Shown piece by piece: positions 11,769-19,045 of a DNA stretch of 64,000 nucleotides (positions within the stretch are counted from its first letter, which is position 1; each line of letters starts with the position of its first letter). Position numbers and translations under genes: made by a program. Below the pieces are notes generated by a model that saw only the letters and a program-made list of their open reading frames with translations, was not told the origin of the DNA and did no database searches. Source of the stretch: Leptospira sp. (GTDB lineage: Bacteria > Spirochaetota > Leptospiria > Leptospirales > Leptospiraceae). Location: positions 248,001 to 312,000 of the forward strand of contig JAPZTS010000001.1 in the NCBI GenBank assembly GCA_027533185.1, written 5' to 3'.

Positions 11769-12645
11769 TCGTTATAATGATTGGATTTCCATTGGTTCTG
11801 ATATTAAAAAAATAAGAGAACTATGGGAATCTACTTCTGAGACATCTTTACCAATTTTGGTAACTGGTGAACCTGGAACTGGTAAGTCTTTCTGGATTCG
11901 ACAAAGTTATCGGATCCGAAATCTAGATTTAAAAGCCATTCTAGATTTGAATTTTGTCAACAAAACACAATCGTCTCAATCTCTAGAAAAATTAAAGAAT
12001 ATTCATACAAACTCTAAGTTACAGGCTGTTAGTATATCAGAAATTACGAAAGCAACACATGAGGAAATTCTATTTCTTACCCATTGGTGGAAAGAGCAAA
12101 AGTACAGTGAAAAAAAACCATTGTATTTATATTGGGAATTATCTAGTAAAGAACAAACTCTGTTGCATGAAAATGAAGCCTTCAAAGACTTTTATGATCA
12201 GCTGAAATCTTTCCGATTTGAGTTACCTCCATTACGAAAAAGAGTCTCAGACTTACCTATCTTTATTTCTTATTTTATTGCGGAGGCTTCCAATACTTTA
12301 CGAAAAAAGGTTCAATTTGCCGAAGAGGACTTGTACGGTTTTTTAAGAAATAAAGAGTTTACCAACAATTTGAACGAACTAAGGGACTTTATTTTTGCAT
12401 TAGTTGGGTTTTCGAATGGGAAAACTCTGAGATGGAAACAAATTCCACTTCATTTTTTTACTAACGAGACCATATCTTATCCGATTACACCCGGTGTACC
12501 AATGGATACCTATGAGAAGGAAATTATAAAAGCAAATCTATTGTTTACAAAAGGGAATAGAGAAAAAACAGCAAAATTATTGGGAATTTCTGAAAGAAAT
12601 TTGTACAGAAAAATACATGATTATCAACTTGAGGACTTTTCTTGA
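11752..12645 (+). CDS. Degenerate AAA+ protein with C-terminal Fis-type helix-turn-helix
   Basis: The 297-residue protein resembles a shortened sigma-54 activator core. Walker A is intact (GEPGTGKS, about residues 39-46). The segment FRFELPPLRKRVSDLPIFISYF matches the conserved sensor region of these proteins (LPPLRxRxxDIP), and the C-terminus TAKLLGISERNLYRKIHDY is a Fis-like helix-turn-helix. The GAFTGA loop that contacts sigma-54 is absent, and the expected Walker B is replaced by LQAVSISEI, so it is unlikely to be a normal sigma-54 activator. The start is TTG 11752 with GGGAAG 8 nt upstream; no in-frame ATG is available early. It is coupled to the secreted vWA-like gene. Confidence 0.78.
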   Translation: MLKKDNRYNDWISIGSDIKKIRELWESTSETSLPILVTGEPGTGKSFWIRQSYRIRNLDLKAILDLNFVNKTQSSQSLEKLKNIHTNSKLQAVSISEITKATHEEILFLTHWWKEQKYSEKKPLYLYWELSSKEQTLLHENEAFKDFYDQLKSFRFELPPLRKRVSDLPIFISYFIAEASNTLRKKVQFAEEDLYGFLRNKEFTNNLNELRDFIFALVGFSNGKTLRWKQIPLHFFTNETISYPITPGVPMDTYEKEIIKANLLFTKGNREKTAKLLGISERNLYRKIHDYQLEDFS

Positions 12646-13733
12646 AGTATAGAAAACATTCGAATAATTTTATGTAGGAAGTATTGTTTCCCTTCAGAAT
12701 CCCTCAATCCTGACTTAAATTTTATATTCATTTCGATCAAAATTGAATAAAATTCTTCTAGTATTTTATCTGAAAATTTTGATGATTCTTGGATCAGTTG
12801 TTTTCGAATAAAATTTTTCCTTCCATCGCTGAAATGCGAAGTCTTTAAAATATCATCCATTACTGGTATCGGTACTTCTCCATTATGTCTTGAGCGTATA
12901 ACTTTGATTTTTCGTATCTCATCAAGTTTATAAGAGAAGCGAGTTAAAAAATTAAGTACCTCAGCATTTTGTTCTGAAAATTTTGTGAATTCCTTAAAAA
13001 AATCCTGTTTTCTCAATTGAACAAGAGCATCAACTAAATAGTTTACATTAAGTTCATTCTGATTGAAGAGAATAGAATTGATATCATCCAAATTGAATTT
13101 AGATTTATGAAGATACTGTTTTAACTTTTGAATCGATTTCAAATATGCTCCTAAGTTAGGTGGAATTCTATGTATAAATTCCTCAGATGCTTCACGATCG
13201 AGTGCGACTGATTCTTTTTCACAAACTTCCTTAAGGGTTTTAGCATAATCACTTTGGTAGAGTACTTTCGTTTTATAATATGACAGGGTTCCTTGAAATA
13301 GAGTGTCCAGTGCCTTAGGTATTTCTTTTCCATCGTAATGTAAGATGAGAAATACATCGTCAGAGAGATTTGTAATATTCTTTCGAAAGCCTGCTCCGTA
13401 ATCTTTTAGATCTCCACTCGCCTTCGCATCGATGATCGTCTTAAAAAAATTAGCAGCCTGTTTGAGGATGATAAGCTTTCTTGGAAAGAACATATCAGGA
13501 GTGAAAAGTTCGGCGAAAAGTTTGGCTTGTTCGCCAGCCTCCGAAGTGATAACGATCACTTCATATTTATGTCCTGTATCGTTTAACTGTTTTTTATAAT
13601 GATCTAGAACCAGCTCAAATTCAAAAGAATCCTCCCCAACGTAACCGAAACACTGAGGCAGATGCTTTGCCTCTAATTTGAGGAGCTGAAATAAGGTGCT
13701 AAATTCTGTGCTTGGCTTTTTTTTTGGTTCCAT
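12624..13733 (-). CDS. holA: DNA polymerase III delta subunit (HolA-like)
   Basis: HolA is part of the clamp loader and opens the beta clamp. The 369-residue length fits the family. The N-terminal region has the HolA layout: FGYVGEDSFEFELVLDHYKKQL, then PDMFFPRKLIILKQA (family form PLFxxxRLVxV), and SDDVFLILHYDGKEIPKAL (family form VLVxxxxKLDKRxK). The C-terminal half is helical, as in the clamp-loader collar. No intact Walker A is seen, as expected for delta. Its 3' end overlaps the AAA+-like gene by 22 nt in convergent orientation. HolA is poorly conserved, so the symbol is probable rather than certain. Confidence 0.82.
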   Translation of the reverse strand: MEPKKKPSTEFSTLFQLLKLEAKHLPQCFGYVGEDSFEFELVLDHYKKQLNDTGHKYEVIVITSEAGEQAKLFAELFTPDMFFPRKLIILKQAANFFKTIIDAKASGDLKDYGAGFRKNITNLSDDVFLILHYDGKEIPKALDTLFQGTLSYYKTKVLYQSDYAKTLKEVCEKESVALDREASEEFIHRIPPNLGAYLKSIQKLKQYLHKSKFNLDDINSILFNQNELNVNYLVDALVQLRKQDFFKEFTKFSEQNAEVLNFLTRFSYKLDEIRKIKVIRSRHNGEVPIPVMDDILKTSHFSDGRKNFIRKQLIQESSKFSDKILEEFYSILIEMNIKFKSGLRDSEGKQYFLHKIIRMFSILQEKSSS

Positions 13734-13784
13734 TTTTTCGGATTTGGTCTAAATTTCAATAAGAAGTAGGGCGATAATCAAAGT

Positions 13785-14015
13785 ATGGAAATCTCAAGTA
13801 ACGTGGCAAGAGTTTCAGGGTTTGGCGAGCCAAACATGTACATTTCAAGTCTCTACAATACCCAGCCGATAGATCGAGTTGAGTCAATTGAGCCTAGAAA
13901 TTATCGGGCAAAATATCCGAGTTCAGAGACTGAATCGAAAGCAAATTCCATACAATCGAGCCCAGATGCAAAAGCGAGTTACAAACCTGGCGATTTAGTT
14001 CATCTCTACGCTTAA
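13785..14015 (+). CDS. Small hypothetical protein
   Basis: This 76-residue ORF (MEISSNVARVSGFGEP...GDLVHLYA) has no signal peptide, membrane segment or recognised domain; it is rich in Ser, Tyr and Pro and looks unstructured. An AGTAGGG sequence lies 12-18 nt before the ATG. It is divergent from holA with a 51-bp gap and its stop is 3 nt from the convergent maf stop. The packing between two real genes with no overlap supports a true gene, but no function can be given. Confidence 0.55.
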   Translation: MEISSNVARVSGFGEPNMYISSLYNTQPIDRVESIEPRNYRAKYPSSETESKANSIQSSPDAKASYKPGDLVHLYA

Positions 14016-14018
14016 ATT

Positions 14019-14609
14019 TCAGTCTTTAAGAAATTCTTTCCAGTCTTCGATCCTCAGCAAAAAACTACGCAATGGGAAGCCCATTACGTTCATATAAGAT
14101 CCTCTCCACTCTTTTACGGGTGAATTTTTGTCCTGAATCCCGTAAGAACCCGCCTTATCAAATGGTTTTGTAGCCTGAATATAACTTAAAATTTCAGACT
14201 CATTCCAATCCTTAAACTGGATCTCAGTCGTTTCATAAAAAAAATCAGGTTTTCGGCTTGGCTTCAAAAGAACTGCACCTGAATGAACAAAATGTCGCTT
14301 CCCGGAGAGTAGACTTAAGATACGCAATGCATCTTTCTCATCTTCAGGTTTGTGCAGAATTTTGTTTTGGAATACAACAATCGTGTCGCAGGCTATAGAA
14401 GTAAATTCCGAGTAAAGCTCTGATTGAATTTTGGAGTGAACCATTCGTTCTAAATATTGTAAAGCCGTTTCAGATGGAAGTTCCGACTCATCTATACAGG
14501 AAGGTGCAACTTGAAACCGTAAACCAAGATCATTCAAAACCTGTTTCCGTCTTGGAGAAGCCGAACGTAAAATAAACAAATTGTTGCTATTCTCTACGGG
14601 TTCACTCAT
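14019..14609 (-). CDS. maf: Maf-family nucleoside triphosphate pyrophosphatase
   Basis: Maf proteins hydrolyse non-canonical or regulatory nucleoside triphosphates to monophosphates and have been linked to septum control. The 196-residue protein has the N-terminal signature LRSASPRRKQVLNDLG (family form LASxSPRRxxLL), the metal/base-binding SIACDTIVVF (family form GADTVV), a conserved Lys in ILHKPEDEKDALRIL, and GSYGIQDKNSPVKEWRGSYMNVMGFPL (family form KAGAYGIQGxxxxxxxxIxGxxxNVxGLP). The start at 14609 is 9 bp from the divergent small lipoprotein gene. Confidence 0.93.
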   Translation of the reverse strand: MSEPVENSNNLFILRSASPRRKQVLNDLGLRFQVAPSCIDESELPSETALQYLERMVHSKIQSELYSEFTSIACDTIVVFQNKILHKPEDEKDALRILSLLSGKRHFVHSGAVLLKPSRKPDFFYETTEIQFKDWNESEILSYIQATKPFDKAGSYGIQDKNSPVKEWRGSYMNVMGFPLRSFLLRIEDWKEFLKD

Positions 14610-14618
14610 ACTATAGAT

Positions 14619-14861
14619 ATGTCACGGCTGATCTTACTGGCTATACTTTTTGTCTCACAGCTTTCAATTTTGAATTGCAAACGCGGTCATACAGAGGACA
14701 TCCAAGATTGTAATCCTATAGCGGATTATTATGAAAAAGGTACGCACTATATTCGAAGGGATTTAGTTACCGACGATAATACTTTGGATTACAAAAAACT
14801 TTTTGAAGAAACAAAACCACAATCTAGCGAATGTTATCCTGCAAATCATGAGGTCAAATGA
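14619..14861 (+). CDS. Small putative lipoprotein
   Basis: The 80-residue product begins with a short hydrophobic signal (LILLAILFVSQLSILNC) ending in an acceptable spirochaetal lipobox, SILNC, so Cys20 may be lipidated. The mature part is ~60 residues, charged, with two further Cys, and no recognised domain. Its stop overlaps the SDR start as ATGA, suggesting translational coupling. Function unknown. Confidence 0.72.
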   Translation: MSRLILLAILFVSQLSILNCKRGHTEDIQDCNPIADYYEKGTHYIRRDLVTDDNTLDYKKLFEETKPQSSECYPANHEVK

Positions 14862-15595
14862 ATCTATTTAATATCAAAGGCAAATCCGTACTAATCACAG
14901 GTGCAAGTCGAGGAATCGGTAAAACACTTGCATTGGGCTTTCGCGATGCAGGAGCAATCGTATATGGCGCTGGCTCAAGGCCAGAATCGATACAGTGGAT
15001 GGAATCCGAAGGGATTAATGGAGTTGTACTTGATGTTCGCAGTGAAACGGATGCCTTTCAAATTATTGGGAAGATTAAAGAAAAGCATGGTCGTTTGGAT
15101 ACCTTAATCAATAATGCGGGAATCGCAACGAATACTCCAGCATCAGGATTTAAAGAAGAAGAATTGCAAAATATAGTTCAGACAAACTATGTAGGTGTCT
15201 TCCGAAATTGCCAGGCCTATTATAAACACCATAAAAAGGAAGGTGGAAATATTATCAACGTTGCCAGTGTTTTAGGAATGGTTGGCTCTAAGTTGGCTTC
15301 TGTTTACTCAGGTACGAAAGGTGCTGTGATAACACTTTCAAAGGCATTGGCAATCGAATGGTGTAATAATGGGTATCGTGTAAATGTGATTTGCCCAGGT
15401 CTCATAGATACCGACATGACGGATATGATCAAGTCCAAAGAAGCTATTATTTCGCAAGTACTTGCTGGTATACCCATGGGGAAACTCGGCAAACCCGAAG
15501 ATATACTTGGTGCGGCTATCTACCTTACTTCCGATGCTTCCTCGTATATGACAGGTCAGACGATCGTGATTGATGGTGGCCTGACGGCACAATAG
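14858..15595 (+). CDS. Short-chain dehydrogenase/reductase (FabG-like)
   Basis: Classical SDR of 245 residues: the NAD(P)-binding TGASRGIG is near residue 14, NNAG near residue 85, the catalytic Ser is in NVASVLGM, and the catalytic Tyr/Lys are in YSGTK. The C-terminal SSYMTGQTIVIDGG is typical of FabG and related reductases. It may reduce 3-oxoacyl substrates or a sugar/sterol-like ketone; the sequence alone does not decide. It is coupled by a 4-nt overlap to a small lipoprotein and is followed 18 nt later by a YrdC-family gene. Confidence 0.9.
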   Translation: MNLFNIKGKSVLITGASRGIGKTLALGFRDAGAIVYGAGSRPESIQWMESEGINGVVLDVRSETDAFQIIGKIKEKHGRLDTLINNAGIATNTPASGFKEEELQNIVQTNYVGVFRNCQAYYKHHKKEGGNIINVASVLGMVGSKLASVYSGTKGAVITLSKALAIEWCNNGYRVNVICPGLIDTDMTDMIKSKEAIISQVLAGIPMGKLGKPEDILGAAIYLTSDASSYMTGQTIVIDGGLTAQ

Positions 15596-15613
15596 TTTTA
15601 GCGATATTAAACT

Positions 15614-16234
15614 ATGATACTTTACCTCCACCCAGAAAATCCTGAAATTCGAAAACTCAAATCCATTTCAGCAAATTTAAAATCGGGTGCTGTGTATATA
15701 TTTCCTACAGACACTGTCTATGCAATTCTAGCGGACGCTCATTCAAGGGAAGGTGTGGAAAAGATATACCAAATTCGCAAACTAGCAAAAGACAAACCCC
15801 TCTCTCTACTTTGTAAAGATATCTCTATGGCTTCTGAATTCATTGAATATATGCCAAATTTTGCGTATAGGATGATTAAAAAATTAATTCCTGGCCCATT
15901 TACATTTATATTTAAGGCCAATAAAAACCTCCCAAAACCATCTGTTGCCCACCATAAAGACAAACATATTGGGATTAGATTTCCAGATCATATATATGTT
16001 AAAACTCTTTTGGAGATTCACAATTCTCCTCTTACTTCTACTTCTGCTTTTACGGACGATCAGTTCATAATCGATATTGATGATTTGGATACTATCTATG
16101 GTTCAAAGGTTACCGCGATTGTGGATGGGGGAATTGTAAAAGTAGAAATATCAACGATTGTAGATTTTACTAAAGACAACCCTGTTGTTCTTAGAGAAGG
16201 CAAAGGTTTTGAATTAATTCAAAAGGACTTTTAG
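15614..16234 (+). CDS. YrdC/Sua5/YciO-family protein, possible threonylcarbamoyl-AMP synthase
   Basis: Members of this fold make threonylcarbamoyl-AMP for the tRNA t6A modification (TsaC/Sua5) or are YciO paralogues of less certain role. The 206-residue protein has YIFPTDTVYAILADA (family form YPTDTVYGLG), KIYQIRKLAKDKPLSLLC (family form KxRxxxKPL), IPGPFTFIF (family form PGPxT), HIGIRFPDH (family form VRxP) and PLTSTSAF (family form PxxxTSAN, here Phe for Asn). Glu-Gly at ..LREGKGFE closes the domain. These features favour the YciO branch. tsaB and tsaE occur 6 kb away on the other strand. Confidence 0.85.
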   Translation: MILYLHPENPEIRKLKSISANLKSGAVYIFPTDTVYAILADAHSREGVEKIYQIRKLAKDKPLSLLCKDISMASEFIEYMPNFAYRMIKKLIPGPFTFIFKANKNLPKPSVAHHKDKHIGIRFPDHIYVKTLLEIHNSPLTSTSAFTDDQFIIDIDDLDTIYGSKVTAIVDGGIVKVEISTIVDFTKDNPVVLREGKGFELIQKDF

Positions 16235-16284
16235 CTAATCCGATGAAAATTAAAAGACATTGAATTTACTCTAGGATTTTCAAA

Positions 16285-17391
16285 TTAATTTTGTAACGGT
16301 ATAATTTTATGAAACGCATCTAAATACTGATTCATACGTTTCTCTTCCATTTTTGATAAAACGATTCCCAATTCACCACGTTTGTATTCATTTATGGGTA
16401 TCACTTGGTAGCCACGAGAAAGAACCCAAACTGGTTCAAATTCAAACCGAGCTACTTTTTTATTTCCTCTACTATCAACGGACAGATCCAAATTTAAGAT
16501 TGTACCACCATCCGTAAATGACATGTTTTGCGCCGATAAAAAATTTCCCAAAGAAAAAGCTACATACTGCTCCTTATTTTTTCCGTCTTCTCCTATTACA
16601 TTTCGTTTTTCAAACTTTTGAACCACGTGAGGATGACCACCAATAATGAGATCTGCCCCTGCAGAAAAGCCATGATTTACCCATTCTAATTGTGATTTGT
16701 CGGGTTCTACATAATATTCTGTACCGTAATGAAACCATAGTATAACAAAGTGTACATTTAGCAATTTTAAATACCTTACATCCTCGGAAATCATTTCTCG
16801 ATCGAGGAGCCTAACTATCCTTCCTCCAGTTACCTTGATACCATTTGTTGAATATGTGTAGTTCAAAATACCAAACTTAATTCCATTTTCAGAAAATAAG
16901 TAATATCTTCTAGTTTCATAATCATCTAAGTTCTTGTATGTCCCTATCGGAACCAGTCCGTTTTTGCTGACTGTGTCTATTGTATGATCTATGGCCTCTG
17001 GCCCTTTATCCGCAGAATGATTGTTTGCTGTAGATAGAACATCGAATCCAGTCCTTGAAAGCGTTTGGACAAATTCGGGTGGAGAACCAAACTTTGGATA
17101 ACCAGAGTAATCCCTTGGACTAATGGGAATTGTGGTTTCTAAATTTCCAAAACTTCTATCAGAATTTTGAATTTTGGACTTCACCCATTGAAAACTTCTG
17201 TCAAAATTATACGACTGGTTTTTAGAATCAAAAGCGGAAATCAATTGCGAATTGTGACACATTAGGTCACCGACAAATTGAATTCTCACTTGCCTCAATG
17301 AGAACTGATCTTGTATAGTGGAGCAAGTGTTAAGAAAGGAAATTAAGAATAATATGAAACATAAATGGTATCGAAATTGTAATAGTGTCAT
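16285..17391 (-). CDS. CapA-family lipoprotein (PGA_cap metallophosphatase fold)
   Basis: The protein shows the CapA/PGA_cap pattern: VRIQFVGDLMCH, FGNLETTIPI, FDVLSTANNHSADKG, ILNYTYSTNG, VILWFHYGTEY and ADLIIGGHPHVVQKFE, which together supply the Asp/His/Asn metal site of this calcineurin-like fold. CapA is needed for poly-gamma-glutamate capsule in Bacillus, but relatives here probably act on another envelope polymer. The signal peptide ends LISFLNTC (lipobox LNTC). I set the start at ATG 17391; an upstream in-frame GTG/TTG region would add a hydrophilic tail. Its 5' end overlaps the divergent phosphodiesterase gene. Confidence 0.85.
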   Translation of the reverse strand: MTLLQFRYHLCFILFLISFLNTCSTIQDQFSLRQVRIQFVGDLMCHNSQLISAFDSKNQSYNFDRSFQWVKSKIQNSDRSFGNLETTIPISPRDYSGYPKFGSPPEFVQTLSRTGFDVLSTANNHSADKGPEAIDHTIDTVSKNGLVPIGTYKNLDDYETRRYYLFSENGIKFGILNYTYSTNGIKVTGGRIVRLLDREMISEDVRYLKLLNVHFVILWFHYGTEYYVEPDKSQLEWVNHGFSAGADLIIGGHPHVVQKFEKRNVIGEDGKNKEQYVAFSLGNFLSAQNMSFTDGGTILNLDLSVDSRGNKKVARFEFEPVWVLSRGYQVIPINEYKRGELGIVLSKMEEKRMNQYLDAFHKIIPLQN

Positions 17392-19045
17392 AATATTTTT
17401 GTCTATTTTCATTCTTTTTACCAACTGTTTTTGGGAAAAACAATATAAGGAAGCAGCAAAAAAATCAATCCAACCAGATACAGATTTAATTTTAGTGCCT
17501 TATCCATTTAATATCTTGGATAGAGAATCTGACGATGTTCCAACTGTTTCTCACTATTCTAAAGCAGAAATTCAAAATATACTTTTGGAACATGGACTTT
17601 CCTGGGAAGAGTTCAAAGTTAAATGGGAATTGGAAGACACTGCTCAAGAATTCGAAAAATCCGTCCATTATACAACACATTTTACGCAGTATTCCTATGA
17701 TACGGATATCCCCATTTGGTTGTACGGTCCGAAATGGTTCCACAACGGAGTCTATTCAGATATTATACACCAACAACATATTCCATCTATCTACGGAAAG
17801 ATTTTAAATTTTGAATTTGAGAATAAAATTGATATCGAATCTCTTCAAAAAATATTTAGAAACCAGTCTGATAAACCGGAACTGATTGTAACAGTTGTGA
17901 TTGACCAAGGGGGTCACCAACTTTACAATTCGCATCCTTATTCTTTCCCATTCTTAAAGAAATTAATGACAAATTCGGTTTATTTCCGGAAGGCAAAGGT
18001 TGGCCATCTGGAATCGCACACTGCGGTAGGCCATGCTGCAATTGGCACTGGTACATATCCAAGGGAATCTGCTATTCACTCAAATGAAATTTACCTAGTA
18101 AAAAATGGCCTTATTGTTCCCAAGCCAGCATATCGAGGGAACGGGCAGTCTTTTGATCTTTCCGAACTAAAGACATTAACTTTGGCAGATCAATGGGATC
18201 TTCTTAACGATAATATTCCTTTAATTATTAGCCAATGTTATGCGGCAAGGGCAAGTATTGGTATGGCAGGCCATGGTGCAAAGTTATCATCAAATATGAT
18301 CAAAGGCGCTTTACCAGACAAAGATTACGTTTATTGGCAAGATAAAAAGTTGCTTAGTTGGAATACTGATATTGAGAGTTTTGTTTTACCTAAATCCATA
18401 AACAAATACGAACTTCTTTCCTATTATCAATTGAAAAAAGATGCTGTTAAAACACATTTCGAATCAAATAACCCAATCGAATTTCGAGTAAAACTCCACC
18501 AATTCCAAGCATCAGAATTTCAAGTTAGAATGGATGGAGAACTGTTTAGAGACACTATCGCGGAATTACTTGTAAATACAAAATACGGTAATGATGGTTA
18601 TACGGATCTAGCGTATGTTACTTTAAAAGCAACGGATGCTGTTGGTCACATGTATGGATGGGAATCTGAGGAGGCAAACCAGATTCTAAAAGCAACAGAT
18701 GATGAAGTTAGAAGAATATTTGAATTTTTAGAAACTCACTTTAAAGATAAATACATTCTATTGGTAACTGCTGATCATGGTGCGGCTCCGATGCCTGAAA
18801 TCTCAAACGGTCTTTTTCTTACCCAAGAAAGATTTTTATTAGAACTCGATTCCCTATTGCCGGAATCTGCTAGATCTCAAAAATCACTAATCCGTTGGAT
18901 TACACATTCGCAGCTTTCTCTCGATCGCTCTGTTATGCGAGAATTCGAAATCACAGAAGAACAAATAATCGAAAAGATAAAATCTATTACAGTTGGTGGA
19001 AAAAAATTCTTTCGTAAAATCTGGAAACGTTCAGATCTCGATTGA
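17354..19045 (+). CDS. Type I phosphodiesterase / nucleotide pyrophosphatase-family lipoprotein
   Basis: Alkaline-phosphatase superfamily enzyme. Metal and nucleophile motifs are visible: TVVIDQGG (first metal Asp), the nucleophile Thr in ESHTAVGHAAIGTG, YVTLKATDAVGHMYG (metal Asp and His) and LLVTADHGAAPMPE (Asp-His). Such enzymes cleave phosphodiesters in nucleotides or lipids. I chose ATG 17354 (564 aa) because it gives a clean lipoprotein signal, IIFLSIFILFTNC. The first 38 bp overlap the start of the divergent CapA-like gene, and the last 15 bp overlap the rnr stop. The physiological substrate cannot be read from the sequence. Confidence 0.87.
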   Translation: MKHKWYRNCNSVIIFLSIFILFTNCFWEKQYKEAAKKSIQPDTDLILVPYPFNILDRESDDVPTVSHYSKAEIQNILLEHGLSWEEFKVKWELEDTAQEFEKSVHYTTHFTQYSYDTDIPIWLYGPKWFHNGVYSDIIHQQHIPSIYGKILNFEFENKIDIESLQKIFRNQSDKPELIVTVVIDQGGHQLYNSHPYSFPFLKKLMTNSVYFRKAKVGHLESHTAVGHAAIGTGTYPRESAIHSNEIYLVKNGLIVPKPAYRGNGQSFDLSELKTLTLADQWDLLNDNIPLIISQCYAARASIGMAGHGAKLSSNMIKGALPDKDYVYWQDKKLLSWNTDIESFVLPKSINKYELLSYYQLKKDAVKTHFESNNPIEFRVKLHQFQASEFQVRMDGELFRDTIAELLVNTKYGNDGYTDLAYVTLKATDAVGHMYGWESEEANQILKATDDEVRRIFEFLETHFKDKYILLVTADHGAAPMPEISNGLFLTQERFLLELDSLLPESARSQKSLIRWITHSQLSLDRSVMREFEITEEQIIEKIKSITVGGKKFFRKIWKRSDLD

